From the NCBI GenBank assembly GCA_913031555.1, contig CAJWDO010000018.1, positions 1 to 13,192 of the forward strand: a stretch of 13,192 bases of DNA, in the 5' to 3' direction. Numbering within the stretch: position 1 is the first letter of the stretch; each line of letters starts with the position of its first letter. The notes beneath the pieces are model-generated. The model made no database searches, was not told the DNA's origin, and saw only the letters and a program-made list of their open reading frames with translations. Positions 7,083-13,192 of this stretch are shown here, piece by piece. The position numbers and the translations under genes are program-made. The stretch comes from an uncultured Alphaproteobacteria bacterium. Lineage in GTDB: Bacteria > Pseudomonadota > Alphaproteobacteria > Puniceispirillales > Puniceispirillaceae.

Positions 7083-8552
7083 ATGGAAATTCGCGAAGCC
7101 CTGACTTTTGATGACGTGCTCCTCGAGCCGTCACGCTCTGCGGTATTACCCGCAGATACCGATGTGACAGCAAGGCTGACGCGCGAGATCAATCTGAAAA
7201 TCCCGCTATTGTCGGCGGCGATGGACACGGTGACGGAACACCGGCTTGCCATCGCCATGGCGCAGGCCGGCGGCATCGGCGTGATCCACAAGAACATGTC
7301 GATCGAGGCGCAGGCGGGCGAAATCAGCCGCGTCAAGAAATATGAAAGCGGCATGGTGGTGAACCCGCTGACCATCACGCCTGACCGCACACTCGGCGAC
7401 GCGCTGGAGCTGATGAAGGCGCATCAGATCAGCGGCATCCCGGTGGTGGATGGTGACGGCAAGCCGCCGCATCGTCTTGCCGGAATCCTGACCAACCGTG
7501 ATGTCCGTTTCGCCAGCGACCTGAACCAGAAGGTCTGGGACCTGATGACCCGCGAGGTCATCACCATCGGAGAGGGCGCGACGCAGGAAGAGGCGAAGCG
7601 GCTGCTTCACGAGCACCGGATCGAAAAGCTTGTCGTCGTCGATAACAGGTCATGTTGTATCGGGCTGATCACCGTCAAGGATATAGAAAAAGCGCGCAAC
7701 CATCCGATGGCGGCAAAGGATGCCGCCGGACGTCTTCTTGTTGCCGCCGCCACCGGTGCCGGGCCGGAAGGCGCGGCGCGCGCCGAGGCGCTGATCGAGG
7801 CTGGTGTCGATGTCGTCGTTGTCGACACCGCGCATGGCCATTCCGAAGGTGTCCTTGCTGCCGTAACCGCGATCCGCAAGATGGCGAACGAGGTGCAGGT
7901 GATTGGCGGCAATGTCGCCACCGCCGATGGTGCGCGGGCGCTGATTGATTCCGGAGCGGATGCTGTCAAGGTCGGGATTGGCCCTGGATCGATCTGCACA
8001 ACGCGTATGGTTGCCGGTGTCGGCGTGCCACAGCTGACGGCGATCATGGACGCGGCCGAGGTCAGCCACGCCGCCAATGTGCCGGTGATCGCCGATGGCG
8101 GCATCAAATATTCGGGCGATCTTGCCAAGGCGCTTGCCGCCGGCGGCGATTGCGCCATGGTCGGCTCGCTTCTTGCCGGCACCGATGAAACGCCGGGCGA
8201 GGTCTATCTTCACCAGGGGCGTTCTTACAAGGCCTATCGCGGCATGGGGTCGACCGGTGCGATGGCGCGCGGCTCGGCGGATCGCTATTTTCAGGCCGAG
8301 GTCTCGCAGCCGCTGAAGCTCGTTCCCGAGGGAATCGAGGGTCAGGTGCCCTATAAGGGGCCGGCGGAGAATGTCCTTCACCAGCTTCTTGGCGGGGTTC
8401 GCGCCGCGATGGGCTATACCGGCAATGCCAGCATCGCCGACTTTCAGGCAAACGCCAAATTCCTGCGGATCACCGGCGCCGGGTTGAACGAGTCACATGT
8501 TCATGATGTGACCATCACCCGTGAAGAGCCGAATTACCGGCCACGCGCCTGA
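7083..8552 (+). CDS. guaB: Inosine-5'-monophosphate dehydrogenase
   Basis: GuaB oxidises IMP to XMP with NAD+, the committed step of guanine nucleotide synthesis in the cytosol; GuaA, encoded two genes downstream, completes the path to GMP. The 489-residue protein starts with the usual ALTFDDVLLEPS. It has a tandem CBS (Bateman) domain inserted at about 90-200 (NPLTITPDRTLGDALELM and DLMTREVITIGEGA), and the catalytic loop GIGPGSICTTR with nucleophile C305. The mobile flap contains the R401-Y402 pair, and the C-terminus ends in the typical VTITRE-PNY region. The ATG at 7083 is preferred over an in-frame GTG at 7050, because GGAAGG lies seven bases before it and the protein then begins as the family does. 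The RsmB-like gene follows after 21 bp, so co-transcription is likely. Confidence 0.98.
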   Translation: MEIREALTFDDVLLEPSRSAVLPADTDVTARLTREINLKIPLLSAAMDTVTEHRLAIAMAQAGGIGVIHKNMSIEAQAGEISRVKKYESGMVVNPLTITPDRTLGDALELMKAHQISGIPVVDGDGKPPHRLAGILTNRDVRFASDLNQKVWDLMTREVITIGEGATQEEAKRLLHEHRIEKLVVVDNRSCCIGLITVKDIEKARNHPMAAKDAAGRLLVAAATGAGPEGAARAEALIEAGVDVVVVDTAHGHSEGVLAAVTAIRKMANEVQVIGGNVATADGARALIDSGADAVKVGIGPGSICTTRMVAGVGVPQLTAIMDAAEVSHAANVPVIADGGIKYSGDLAKALAAGGDCAMVGSLLAGTDETPGEVYLHQGRSYKAYRGMGSTGAMARGSADRYFQAEVSQPLKLVPEGIEGQVPYKGPAENVLHQLLGGVRAAMGYTGNASIADFQANAKFLRITGAGLNESHVHDVTITREEPNYRPRA

Positions 8553-8573
8553 GTTCCCGGAGAGTCGCCGCGC

Positions 8574-9884
8574 ATGACCCCAGCAGCCCGCATCGCTGCC
8601 GTGATCGAAATTCTGTCCGATGCGCCTGAAGGTGTTCCGGCGGGATCGGTGCTACGGCGTGGCCTGCAGCAAAGACGCTATGCCGGATCGGGTGACAGGC
8701 ATGCCATAAGCGCGTTGTTCTGGACAATCCAACGAGCGGCGGCGCGGCTTGCCTGGCATCTTGACAGGCAGGGGCATGAGGTTACATCGCGGGCGCTGGT
8801 GATTGCGGCGCTGCGACTCGCCGACGGGGTTGACGCCGCGATGCTGGCGTCGCGTTTCGGCGGTGAGGACAAGCATGCCGCGCCGGCACTGACCGAAACG
8901 GAGCAGGCGTTGCTGGCGGCGATTGACGAATCTGTGCTGGATGACCCCGCTATGGCGCTGGCGACTCGTCTCGAATGGCCGGAGGACCTTCTTGCCGATG
9001 CAAGCGCGGCGCTTGGTGAGGCGGCCGAGGACGAGCTTGCCGCGATGCGCGGCGAGGCCGGGACAGACATCCGGATCAACCCGCTGAAACTCGACGGTCG
9101 GCGGCGTCTTCGTGACAGGCTCGCCGGTCGTGGCCTGAAATGCCACCCGACGCGGATCTCGCCACTTGGCATCAGGATGGAAAAGCGGGTGCGCGTTGAG
9201 GACAGTCCTGAATTCCGTGATGGCCTGTTCGAAATTCAGGATGAAGCCTCGCAGGTTGCCGCGATGCTGTGCGACGCGCGGCCCGGCATGCAGGTTGCCG
9301 ATATCTGTGCCGGCGCGGCCGGCAAATCGCTGGTGATGGCGGCGGCGATGCAGAACCGGGGCCGGATCGTCGCGCTGGACAGCGACCCTGTGCGCCTTGA
9401 GCGCGGCGCGGCGCGGATCAAGCGGGCCGGTATTCACAATATAGAACGGGTGGTGGTGCCGGCCGACTGGGGCACGAAACGCTGGCGCGGCAAGTTCGAC
9501 CGTGTCGTCATCGACGCCCCTTGCAGCGGGTCCGGCACCTGGCGGCGCGCTGTCGATGCCAGATGGCGGTGCGATGCTGCCAGCCTTGCCGAGCGTCATG
9601 CGGCGCAGGCGGCACTTCTCGACAGAGGACGGGCAATGGTGGCCCCCGGTGGGCGGATTGTCTACATTACCTGTTCGCTTTTGTACAGCGAGGGCGAGGC
9701 ACAGGTGGAACGCGTTCTTGCTGAGGCACCGGAACTGGAGCGCGCCGATATTCCGGCCATCTGGCAGGATGTGATTGGTGAGGACACCTGTCCGCCAGCC
9801 CCGGACGGGATGTTGCGGTTGCTGCCGGGACGCGACGGGACCGATGGTTTCTTTCTGGCCGTGCTGCAGGCGAAACGGCGATAG
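8574..9884 (+). CDS. RsmB/NOP-family RNA 5-methylcytosine methyltransferase
   Basis: A SAM-dependent methyltransferase of the family that makes m5C in rRNA (RsmB modifies 16S C967). The 436-residue protein has an N-terminal helical, NusB-like region (about 1-130), a linker with FEIQDEASQVAA at 219-230, motif I DICAGAAGKS at 243-252, motif IV DAPCSGSGTWRR with C317, and motif VI TCSLLYSEGE with the catalytic C367. Both cysteines needed by the two-Cys mechanism are present. Motif I differs from the usual AAPGGKT of RsmB proper, so this is the alphaproteobacterial RsmB/NOP branch I recall between guaB and guaA; the exact RNA target is uncertain and I leave the symbol blank. It starts 21 bp after guaB and ends 90 bp before guaA, with a tandem repeat filling that last gap. 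Reading past its TAG stop would run 25 codons in frame through the repeats to TGA at 9960-9962. Confidence 0.93.
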   Translation: MTPAARIAAVIEILSDAPEGVPAGSVLRRGLQQRRYAGSGDRHAISALFWTIQRAAARLAWHLDRQGHEVTSRALVIAALRLADGVDAAMLASRFGGEDKHAAPALTETEQALLAAIDESVLDDPAMALATRLEWPEDLLADASAALGEAAEDELAAMRGEAGTDIRINPLKLDGRRRLRDRLAGRGLKCHPTRISPLGIRMEKRVRVEDSPEFRDGLFEIQDEASQVAAMLCDARPGMQVADICAGAAGKSLVMAAAMQNRGRIVALDSDPVRLERGAARIKRAGIHNIERVVVPADWGTKRWRGKFDRVVIDAPCSGSGTWRRAVDARWRCDAASLAERHAAQAALLDRGRAMVAPGGRIVYITCSLLYSEGEAQVERVLAEAPELERADIPAIWQDVIGEDTCPPAPDGMLRLLPGRDGTDGFFLAVLQAKRR

Positions 9885-9891
9885 GCGACAC

Positions 9892-9959
9892 ATGGTGGCC
9901 ACAAGGCTGGTGACCATAAAGATGGTGACCAAAAAGATGGTGACCATAAAGATGGTGAA
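9892..9959 (+). repeat. Tandem 15-bp repeat array, 4 units plus a partial unit, between the RsmB-like gene and guaA
   Basis: Units start at 9892, 9907, 9922 and 9937, with a partial fifth at 9952. The consensus is ATGGTGACCATAAAG; unit 4 matches it exactly, units 2 and 3 differ at one base each, and unit 1 at four. Each unit contains ATGGT-G-ACCAT, an odd-centred palindrome perfect in units 2 and 4 when the neighbouring bases are counted, so the array is also a ladder of inverted repeats. In RNA, 9909-9917 can pair with 9922-9930 around an AAAG loop with one central G-G mismatch; 9943-9947 can pair with 9952-9956. The array nearly fills the 90-bp gap and ends 15 bp before the guaA start. Possible roles are a translational control structure, repeated protein-binding sites, or a slippage product without function. 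Confidence 0.85.
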
Positions 9960-9978
9960 TGACAGGACAGGCCAATGA
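9892..9978 (+). CDS. Possible 28-codon leader ORF overlapping the guaA start (ATGA)
   Basis: An ATG at 9892, seven bases after the RsmB-like stop, opens a 28-codon frame built of pentapeptides MVATR, LVTIK, MVTKK and MVTIK, then MVNDRTGQ. It ends at TGA 9976-9978, which overlaps the guaA ATG by the classic ATGA arrangement. Because the repeat length is a multiple of three, unit number does not break the frame. No strong Shine-Dalgarno sequence precedes it; ribosomes finishing the upstream gene could re-initiate there, or at the internal ATGs. The product would be small, basic and Val/Thr/Ile-rich. Translational coupling to guaA is the interesting possibility. The ORF may equally be chance in a repetitive stretch, since the shifted frame is open too. 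Confidence 0.3.
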   Translation: MVATRLVTIKMVTKKMVTIKMVNDRTGQ

Positions 9979-11534
9979 GTGATCAGGTAAATGACAATGT
10001 GCTGATTATCGATTTCGGCTCGCAGGTAACCCAGCTGATCGCGCGACGCCTTCGCGAGGTTGGCGTCTATACCGAAATCCTGCCCTGCACGACCGATCCG
10101 GCGCGGATTACCGATGCGGCGCCGCGCGGCATCATCCTGTCCGGCGGGCCGAACTCGGTGGCGATGGCGGACACACCGCGTGCCCCGCAGGCGGTGTTCG
10201 ACCTTGGTGTCCCGGTCCTTGGTATCTGCTATGGCCAGCAGACGATGTGCCAGCAGCTTGGTGGGCGTGTCGAGCCCGGCACAAGCCGCGAATTTGGCCG
10301 CGCCACGCTCGATATCACCGGTGAATGCCTGCTGTTTGACGGGTTGTGGCCGGCCGGTGAGGCCCGCACCGTCTGGATGAGCCACGGTGACCATGTCGCC
10401 GCGCTGCCGCCGGGATTCCGTGTTGTCGCGACGTCCAGCGGCGCGCCCTATGCCGCGGTGGCGGATGATGAGCGCCGCCTCTTTGGCGTGCAGTTCCATC
10501 CCGAAGTGGTGCATACCGAGGAAGGCGCGGCGCTGCTGTCTCGTTTCGCGCTGGGGGTCTGCGGCTGTTCGGGAAGCTGGTCGATGACCGCCTATCGCGC
10601 CCGCGCCATTGAGGCGATCCGGTCGCAGGTTGGTGACGGCAAGGTTATCTGCGGCCTGTCGGGCGGGGTTGATTCCTCGGTCGCGGCGGTGTTGATCCAT
10701 GAGGCCATCGGCGACCAGCTGACCTGTGTCTTTGTCGATCACGGGCTGCTCCGTGCCGGCGAGGCGGAGGAGGTGGTGGCGCTGTTCGGTGGCCATTACA
10801 ACATCCCGCTGATTCATCGCGATGTCGCCGGGCTGTTCCTTGGCAGGCTTGACGGCGTGTCCGACCCGGAGGCGAAGCGCAAGATCATCGGCGCCAGCTT
10901 TATCGAGGTGTTCGAGGAAGAGGCAAACCGCATCGATGGCGCGGGGTTCCTCGCGCAGGGTACGCTGTATCCCGACGTGATCGAGAGCATCTCCGCCGCC
11001 GGCGGCAATGCCGTGACCATCAAGTCGCACCACAATGTCGGGGGCCTGCCGGAGCATATGAAGCTGGCGCTTGTCGAGCCGCTTCGCGAGCTGTTCAAGG
11101 ATGAGGTTCGTGAACTCGGGCGAGAGCTCGGTCTGCCGGAAAGGCTTGTCGGGCGGCACCCCTTCCCGGGGCCGGGCCTCGCCATCCGCGTGCCTGGCAA
11201 GATTACCAGCGAGAAACTGGACATCCTGCGCGCCGCCGACCTTGTCTATATCGACGAGATCCGCAAGGCTGGCCTTTATGACGAGATCTGGCAGGCATTC
11301 GCCGTACTGCTGCCGGTGCGCACCGTCGGGGTGATGGGGGATGCCAGGTCATATGAGTATGTCTGCGCGCTGCGCGCCGTCACCTCCAGCGACGGCATGA
11401 CCGCCGACAGCTATCCCTTCAGCCATGAGTTCCTGGCGCAGACGGCGACCCGCATCGTGAACGAGGTGAAGGGCGTCAACCGCGTGGTCTATGACGTCAC
11501 GTCAAAGCCGCCCGGAACAATCGAGTGGGAGTGA
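9975..11534 (+). CDS. guaA: GMP synthase (glutamine-hydrolysing)
   Basis: GuaA aminates XMP to GMP using glutamine and ATP, the step after GuaB. The 519-residue protein has the family's two parts. The class I amidotransferase domain covers about 1-200, with nucleophile C85 in GICYGQQ and the H175/E177 pair in FHPEV. The ATP pyrophosphatase part has the PP-loop SGGVDSS at 229-235, followed by the dimerisation domain with HPFPGPGLAIRV and the canonical C-terminal GTIEWE. Length and motifs are all ordinary. The ATG at 9975 is supported by AGGACAGG about five bases upstream and by the conserved N-terminus leading to IIDFGSQ. The gene sits after a 15-bp tandem repeat array and an overlapping short ORF, which may tune its translation relative to guaB. 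No terminator hairpin with a U-tract is evident after its stop. Confidence 0.98.
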   Translation: MSDQVNDNVLIIDFGSQVTQLIARRLREVGVYTEILPCTTDPARITDAAPRGIILSGGPNSVAMADTPRAPQAVFDLGVPVLGICYGQQTMCQQLGGRVEPGTSREFGRATLDITGECLLFDGLWPAGEARTVWMSHGDHVAALPPGFRVVATSSGAPYAAVADDERRLFGVQFHPEVVHTEEGAALLSRFALGVCGCSGSWSMTAYRARAIEAIRSQVGDGKVICGLSGGVDSSVAAVLIHEAIGDQLTCVFVDHGLLRAGEAEEVVALFGGHYNIPLIHRDVAGLFLGRLDGVSDPEAKRKIIGASFIEVFEEEANRIDGAGFLAQGTLYPDVIESISAAGGNAVTIKSHHNVGGLPEHMKLALVEPLRELFKDEVRELGRELGLPERLVGRHPFPGPGLAIRVPGKITSEKLDILRAADLVYIDEIRKAGLYDEIWQAFAVLLPVRTVGVMGDARSYEYVCALRAVTSSDGMTADSYPFSHEFLAQTATRIVNEVKGVNRVVYDVTSKPPGTIEWE

Positions 11535-11574
11535 CAGAACAGGGATTGCGTCGGCGGTCACCCGGGATGTGAGT

Positions 11575-11593
11575 CCCTCCTTCCCTCCCTCCC
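11575..11593 (-). other. Potential G-quadruplex tract on the minus strand downstream of guaA
   Basis: The plus strand is a pyrimidine tract with C-triplets at 11575-11577, 11583-11585, 11587-11589 and 11591-11593. The minus strand therefore reads G3-A-G3-A-G3-AAGGA-G3, which fits the four-run G-quadruplex rule with loops of 1, 1 and 5. It lies 41 bp after the guaA stop on the template strand for plus-strand transcription, where it could slow RNA polymerase. Formation in the cell is not shown. Confidence 0.45.
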
Positions 11594-11603
11594 TGGTAGA
11601 AAT

Positions 11604-11632
11604 TTCACCAAACACGCTTCACGTTTTATTAA
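11604..11632 (+). promoter_or_regulatory. Candidate promoter for the secreted-protein gene
   Basis: TTCACC (11604-11609), a 17-bp spacer and TATTAA (11627-11632) each match four of six consensus bases, in an A/T-rich patch after guaA. Transcription would start near 11640, giving a leader of about 75 nt. That leader contains the arms GTTACCA (11643-11649) and TGGTAAC (11694-11700), a perfect 7-bp inverted repeat with a 44-nt loop, ending 15 bases before the start codon. Confidence 0.35.
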
Positions 11633-11715
11633 ATGATGCCGGGTTACCATTGCAGGGCTGCGGGACCTCTGGTTCGACAGCCATGATCGGAATTGGTAAC
11701 GGATGAAATAGGCAC

Positions 11716-12132
11716 ATGAAAAAGAACGTAATGTTGGTGGCGGGATGTCTGTCCCTTGTTGCTGCAACTTTTGCTGCCGCAACTGTCACCGTGCCCGTCA
11801 TGGCGGCGCCACTCTATCCGAACTCGGTGGTGTCGAATGATCATGAATTCATCGCCACTTCGGATCAGAGCGTCTTTGCCTGTCTGGTGTTCGAGGGGCG
11901 GCGCACCGCCGAAATGCCGGACAAACGCACCGACAGTCTGATGGCGAGGAAAACATTCATTTTCACCGCGCATTACACTGACGGGACGTCGGTTGGATTG
12001 TCGGCCCATCCGAAATTCACGTCGGAGGAAAAAGCCTTGAAATCGGTCGCGCCGGCGGCCGAGGCTGTTGGCAAATTGCCGACCTTCATGCGGGTGAAGC
12101 TAGATCATGTCGTGATCCACCGGGGGCGATGA
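11716..12132 (+). CDS. Secreted protein of unknown function, possibly C-terminally truncated
   Basis: A 138-residue product with a clear Sec signal peptide: MKKN, a hydrophobic stretch, and a likely cleavage site VMA/AP after residue 30. VAGC at 8-11 resembles a lipobox, but the hydrophobic part before it is too short, so I favour a soluble periplasmic or exported protein. The mature part has about 108 residues with FEGRRTAEMPDKRTDS, FTAHYTDGTSVGL, and GKLPTFMRVKLDHVVIHRG just before the stop. From memory, longer alphaproteobacterial exported proteins of unknown function share a GRxxRxMxDxR segment and a G-x-LP...R...IHxG segment, and continue into a half with a His-Glu metal-type motif. If this is a member, the second half is missing. 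The start has AATAGG a few bases upstream. Coding is likely; the family link is uncertain. Confidence 0.7.
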   Translation: MKKNVMLVAGCLSLVAATFAAATVTVPVMAAPLYPNSVVSNDHEFIATSDQSVFACLVFEGRRTAEMPDKRTDSLMARKTFIFTAHYTDGTSVGLSAHPKFTSEEKALKSVAPAAEAVGKLPTFMRVKLDHVVIHRGR

Positions 12133-12453
12133 AACGGCCTTATTGAGACGATCACGGCCAAATCCAAGCTAAGCCAGAACTGGGAAGAAGTTGATTTCAC
12201 TGGTGTTTCCGGTGCCATGCAACGATCTGGCAAGGCCGATCTGTCCGCCGCGATGGACCGCATTGCCGATGCCGGGAATTCAAACGGTTCTGGATGACAG
12301 GCGCGACATCCACACAGCTTCGTCTGTCCTGACCTCATGCATTGTCCTGGCCGCCAGCAGGTGACAGGTGGTGGGTGGCATGTGGTGCTTGTGCCGGGCG
12401 GTCCGGCGTGCCTAGATTGTGCCCGTGATTAACTCGCGCCTTGGAGAACCTGG
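12133..12453. other. 321-bp gap without a convincing gene
   Basis: After TGA at 12130-12132 the same frame stays open for about 55 codons to a TGA at 12295-12297 (pieces include LSQNWEEVDFTG and SGKADLSAAMDRIADA), but it has no well-placed start and I do not recognise it. A one-base shift at the G5 run (12122-12126) would extend the upstream protein by only about 15 residues. A minus-strand ORF at 12105-12338 looks like a composition shadow. No terminator with a U-tract is visible. The stretch may be the decayed remainder of the upstream gene plus a promoter region for the next one. Confidence 0.4.
12389..12418 (+). promoter_or_regulatory. Candidate promoter with a hairpin-type inverted repeat in its spacer, before the VOC gene
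   Basis: TTGTGC (12389-12394) and TAGATT (12413-12418) are 18 bp apart. Between them GCCGG (12393-12397) and CCGGC (12403-12407) form a perfect 5-bp inverted repeat around GCGGT. Transcription would begin about 28 bp before the VOC start. An inverted repeat within the spacer is the layout of some regulator sites, but hexamer matches are modest (three and four of six), so this is tentative. Confidence 0.3.
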
Positions 12454-12882
12454 ATGATCACGTCGATCGATCATATCGTGATGACGGCGGCGGACCCCGA
12501 CGCCACGATTGCCTTTTATTGTGACGTTCTTGGCATGGAGTTGCAGAGTTTCCAGCCGGCCGATGGCAGCCCGGCGCGCCGGGCCTTGTGTTTCGGCAAC
12601 CAGAAAATCAATCTTCATGACGCCGCGTCGCCCTATGTGCCGCATGCCCGCCAGCCGGTGGCGGGTGCCGTCGATCTGTGTTTTCTCAGCGACGTGCCGA
12701 TCGCCGACTGGCAGGAACGTTTTGCCGCCAACGATATAGCGCTCGAACACGGCCCTGTTGAAAAGACAGGTGCCACCGGTCCGCTCTGGTCGGTCTATGT
12801 TCGCGATCCGGACGGCAACCTCATCGAGATTTCCAATCAGATGCCTGCTGATTCTTCAGCTGCCCATAACACGACTGTTTGA
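12454..12882 (+). CDS. VOC-fold (glyoxalase/bleomycin-resistance/dioxygenase superfamily) protein
   Basis: A 142-residue single VOC unit made of two beta-alpha-beta-beta-beta modules. Such proteins are metal-dependent isomerases, lyases, dioxygenases or thiol transferases; this one resembles small glyoxalase-like proteins whose reaction is not settled. Visible features are IDHIVMT at the start with H7, ATIAFYCDVLGMEL at 17-30, KINLHDAA with H55, VDLCFLSD at 73-80, and the closing VRDPDGNLIEISN with E125. H7, H55 and E125 are likely metal ligands; the position often filled by His at the start of the second module is Asp74 (VDLCF), which also occurs in relatives. The start is backed by GGAGA about eight bases upstream. 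The stop is 12 bp before a LysE-type gene in the same frame, so the two are probably co-transcribed. Confidence 0.88.
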   Translation: MITSIDHIVMTAADPDATIAFYCDVLGMELQSFQPADGSPARRALCFGNQKINLHDAASPYVPHARQPVAGAVDLCFLSDVPIADWQERFAANDIALEHGPVEKTGATGPLWSVYVRDPDGNLIEISNQMPADSSAAHNTTV

Positions 12883-12894
12883 CTGGCGGGCCGC

Positions 12895-13192
12895 GTGTTT
12901 CTTCCCTCCTTCGGCACAGGTTTTGCCCTTGGCTTTTCGCTGATCCTCGCGATTGGTGCGCAGAATGCGTTCGTGCTGCGCCAGGGGCTGACACGGCGGC
13001 ATGTTTTGCCGGTGGTGATGTTCTGCGCGGTTGCCGACATGCTGCTGATTGTTACCGGGGTAGGGGGTGTGTCGTTGCTGGTCGCCGATATTGCGTCACG
13101 TCATGCACCGGCGCTGTTTGGCCTTGCGGCGATCTGGCTTGCCGGTTACGGGCTACTGCGCGTGCGTAGCGCCGTCTTGGCGAATGGTGCCA
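12895..13192 (+). CDS. LysE/ArgO-type amino-acid exporter, 3' end outside the window
   Basis: The first 99 codons of an inner-membrane exporter of the LysE/ArgO family, which removes basic or other amino acids from the cytoplasm. The signature GFALGFSLILAIGAQNAFVLRQGL near residues 9-32, with the family's A-I-G-x-Q-N-A-F-V core, is very clear. Two more hydrophobic segments follow (about 40-65 and 75-93), and FCAVADMLLIVTGVGG matches the second helix region of ArgO. The likely start is GTG at 12895, 12 bp after the VOC stop in the same frame; there is no ATG before the signature and upstream the frame is closed by that stop. The short gap suggests co-transcription with the VOC gene. The gene leaves the window at 13192, so length and the C-terminal half cannot be judged. 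ArgO against LysE cannot be decided. Confidence 0.9.
   Translation, partial: MFLPSFGTGFALGFSLILAIGAQNAFVLRQGLTRRHVLPVVMFCAVADMLLIVTGVGGVSLLVADIASRHAPALFGLAAIWLAGYGLLRVRSAVLANGA

Noticed and set aside
9892..9959. CRISPR array reading of the repeats before guaA
   Set aside because: Units are 15 bp, directly adjacent without spacers, and no cas genes are present.
8652..11159. Minus-strand open frame of 835 codons opposite the RsmB-like gene and guaA
   Set aside because: It lies opposite two well-conserved genes, has Arg/His/Gly-rich composition without domains, and long antisense frames of this sort are common in GC-rich genomes. It stays open through the repeat region only because the 15-bp unit is a multiple of three.
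11535..11715. Rho-independent terminator after guaA
   Set aside because: No GC-rich stem followed by a U-tract could be found; the only long inverted repeat (GTTACCA/TGGTAAC) has a 44-nt loop and lies in the leader of the next gene.
1716..11746. Lipoprotein signal for the secreted protein (VAGC at residues 8-11)
   Set aside because: The hydrophobic segment before the Cys is only about six residues, while a normal Sec signal with a VMA/AP site fits better.
12105..12338. Minus-strand 77-codon frame over the gap after the secreted protein
   Set aside because: No ribosome binding site, overlap with the end of the plus-strand gene, and no recognisable features.

Overview
The window reads as part of an alphaproteobacterial chromosome: high GC, dense Rhodospirillales-like genes, and the order guaB, RsmB/NOP-type methyltransferase, guaA, which I recall from many alphaproteobacteria. 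A marine SAR116-like source is possible but is only an impression. There is no rRNA, tRNA, CRISPR array, insertion sequence or phage gene, and most of the content is housekeeping.

Left part (1-6020), minus strand: a MATE-family exporter, then glnE (adenylyltransferase/adenylyl-removing enzyme for glutamine synthetase), then an MFS transporter that runs off the left edge. The MFS protein ends in an unusual acidic tail with a Cys/His cluster and a run of ten Asp encoded partly by a perfect (GTC)9 repeat. A 141-bp divergent intergenic region with palindromes and a direct repeat separates this block from the plus-strand genes.

Centre (6162-11534), plus strand: rlmE (23S rRNA 2'-O-methyltransferase), guaB (IMP dehydrogenase), an RsmB/NOP-type RNA m5C methyltransferase, and guaA (GMP synthase). 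GuaB and GuaA carry out IMP to XMP to GMP, with rRNA modification genes beside and between them. The rsmB-like to guaA junction holds the most unusual non-coding structure: four imperfect tandem 15-bp units, each containing ATGGT-G-ACCAT. They are open as a 28-codon ORF whose stop overlaps the guaA start (ATGA). This could be a leader peptide or RNA element setting GuaA output, but that is inference.

Right part (11535-13192), plus strand: a 181-bp gap with a G-quadruplex-type tract on the minus strand; a short secreted protein of unknown function that may be truncated; a 321-bp gap without a convincing gene; a VOC-fold (glyoxalase/dioxygenase-type) protein; and the start of a LysE/ArgO-type amino-acid exporter that leaves the window.

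I see no complete new defence or mobile system. The points most worth checking are the repeat/leader ORF before guaA, the metal-ligand-rich tail of the MFS protein, and the truncated secreted protein.
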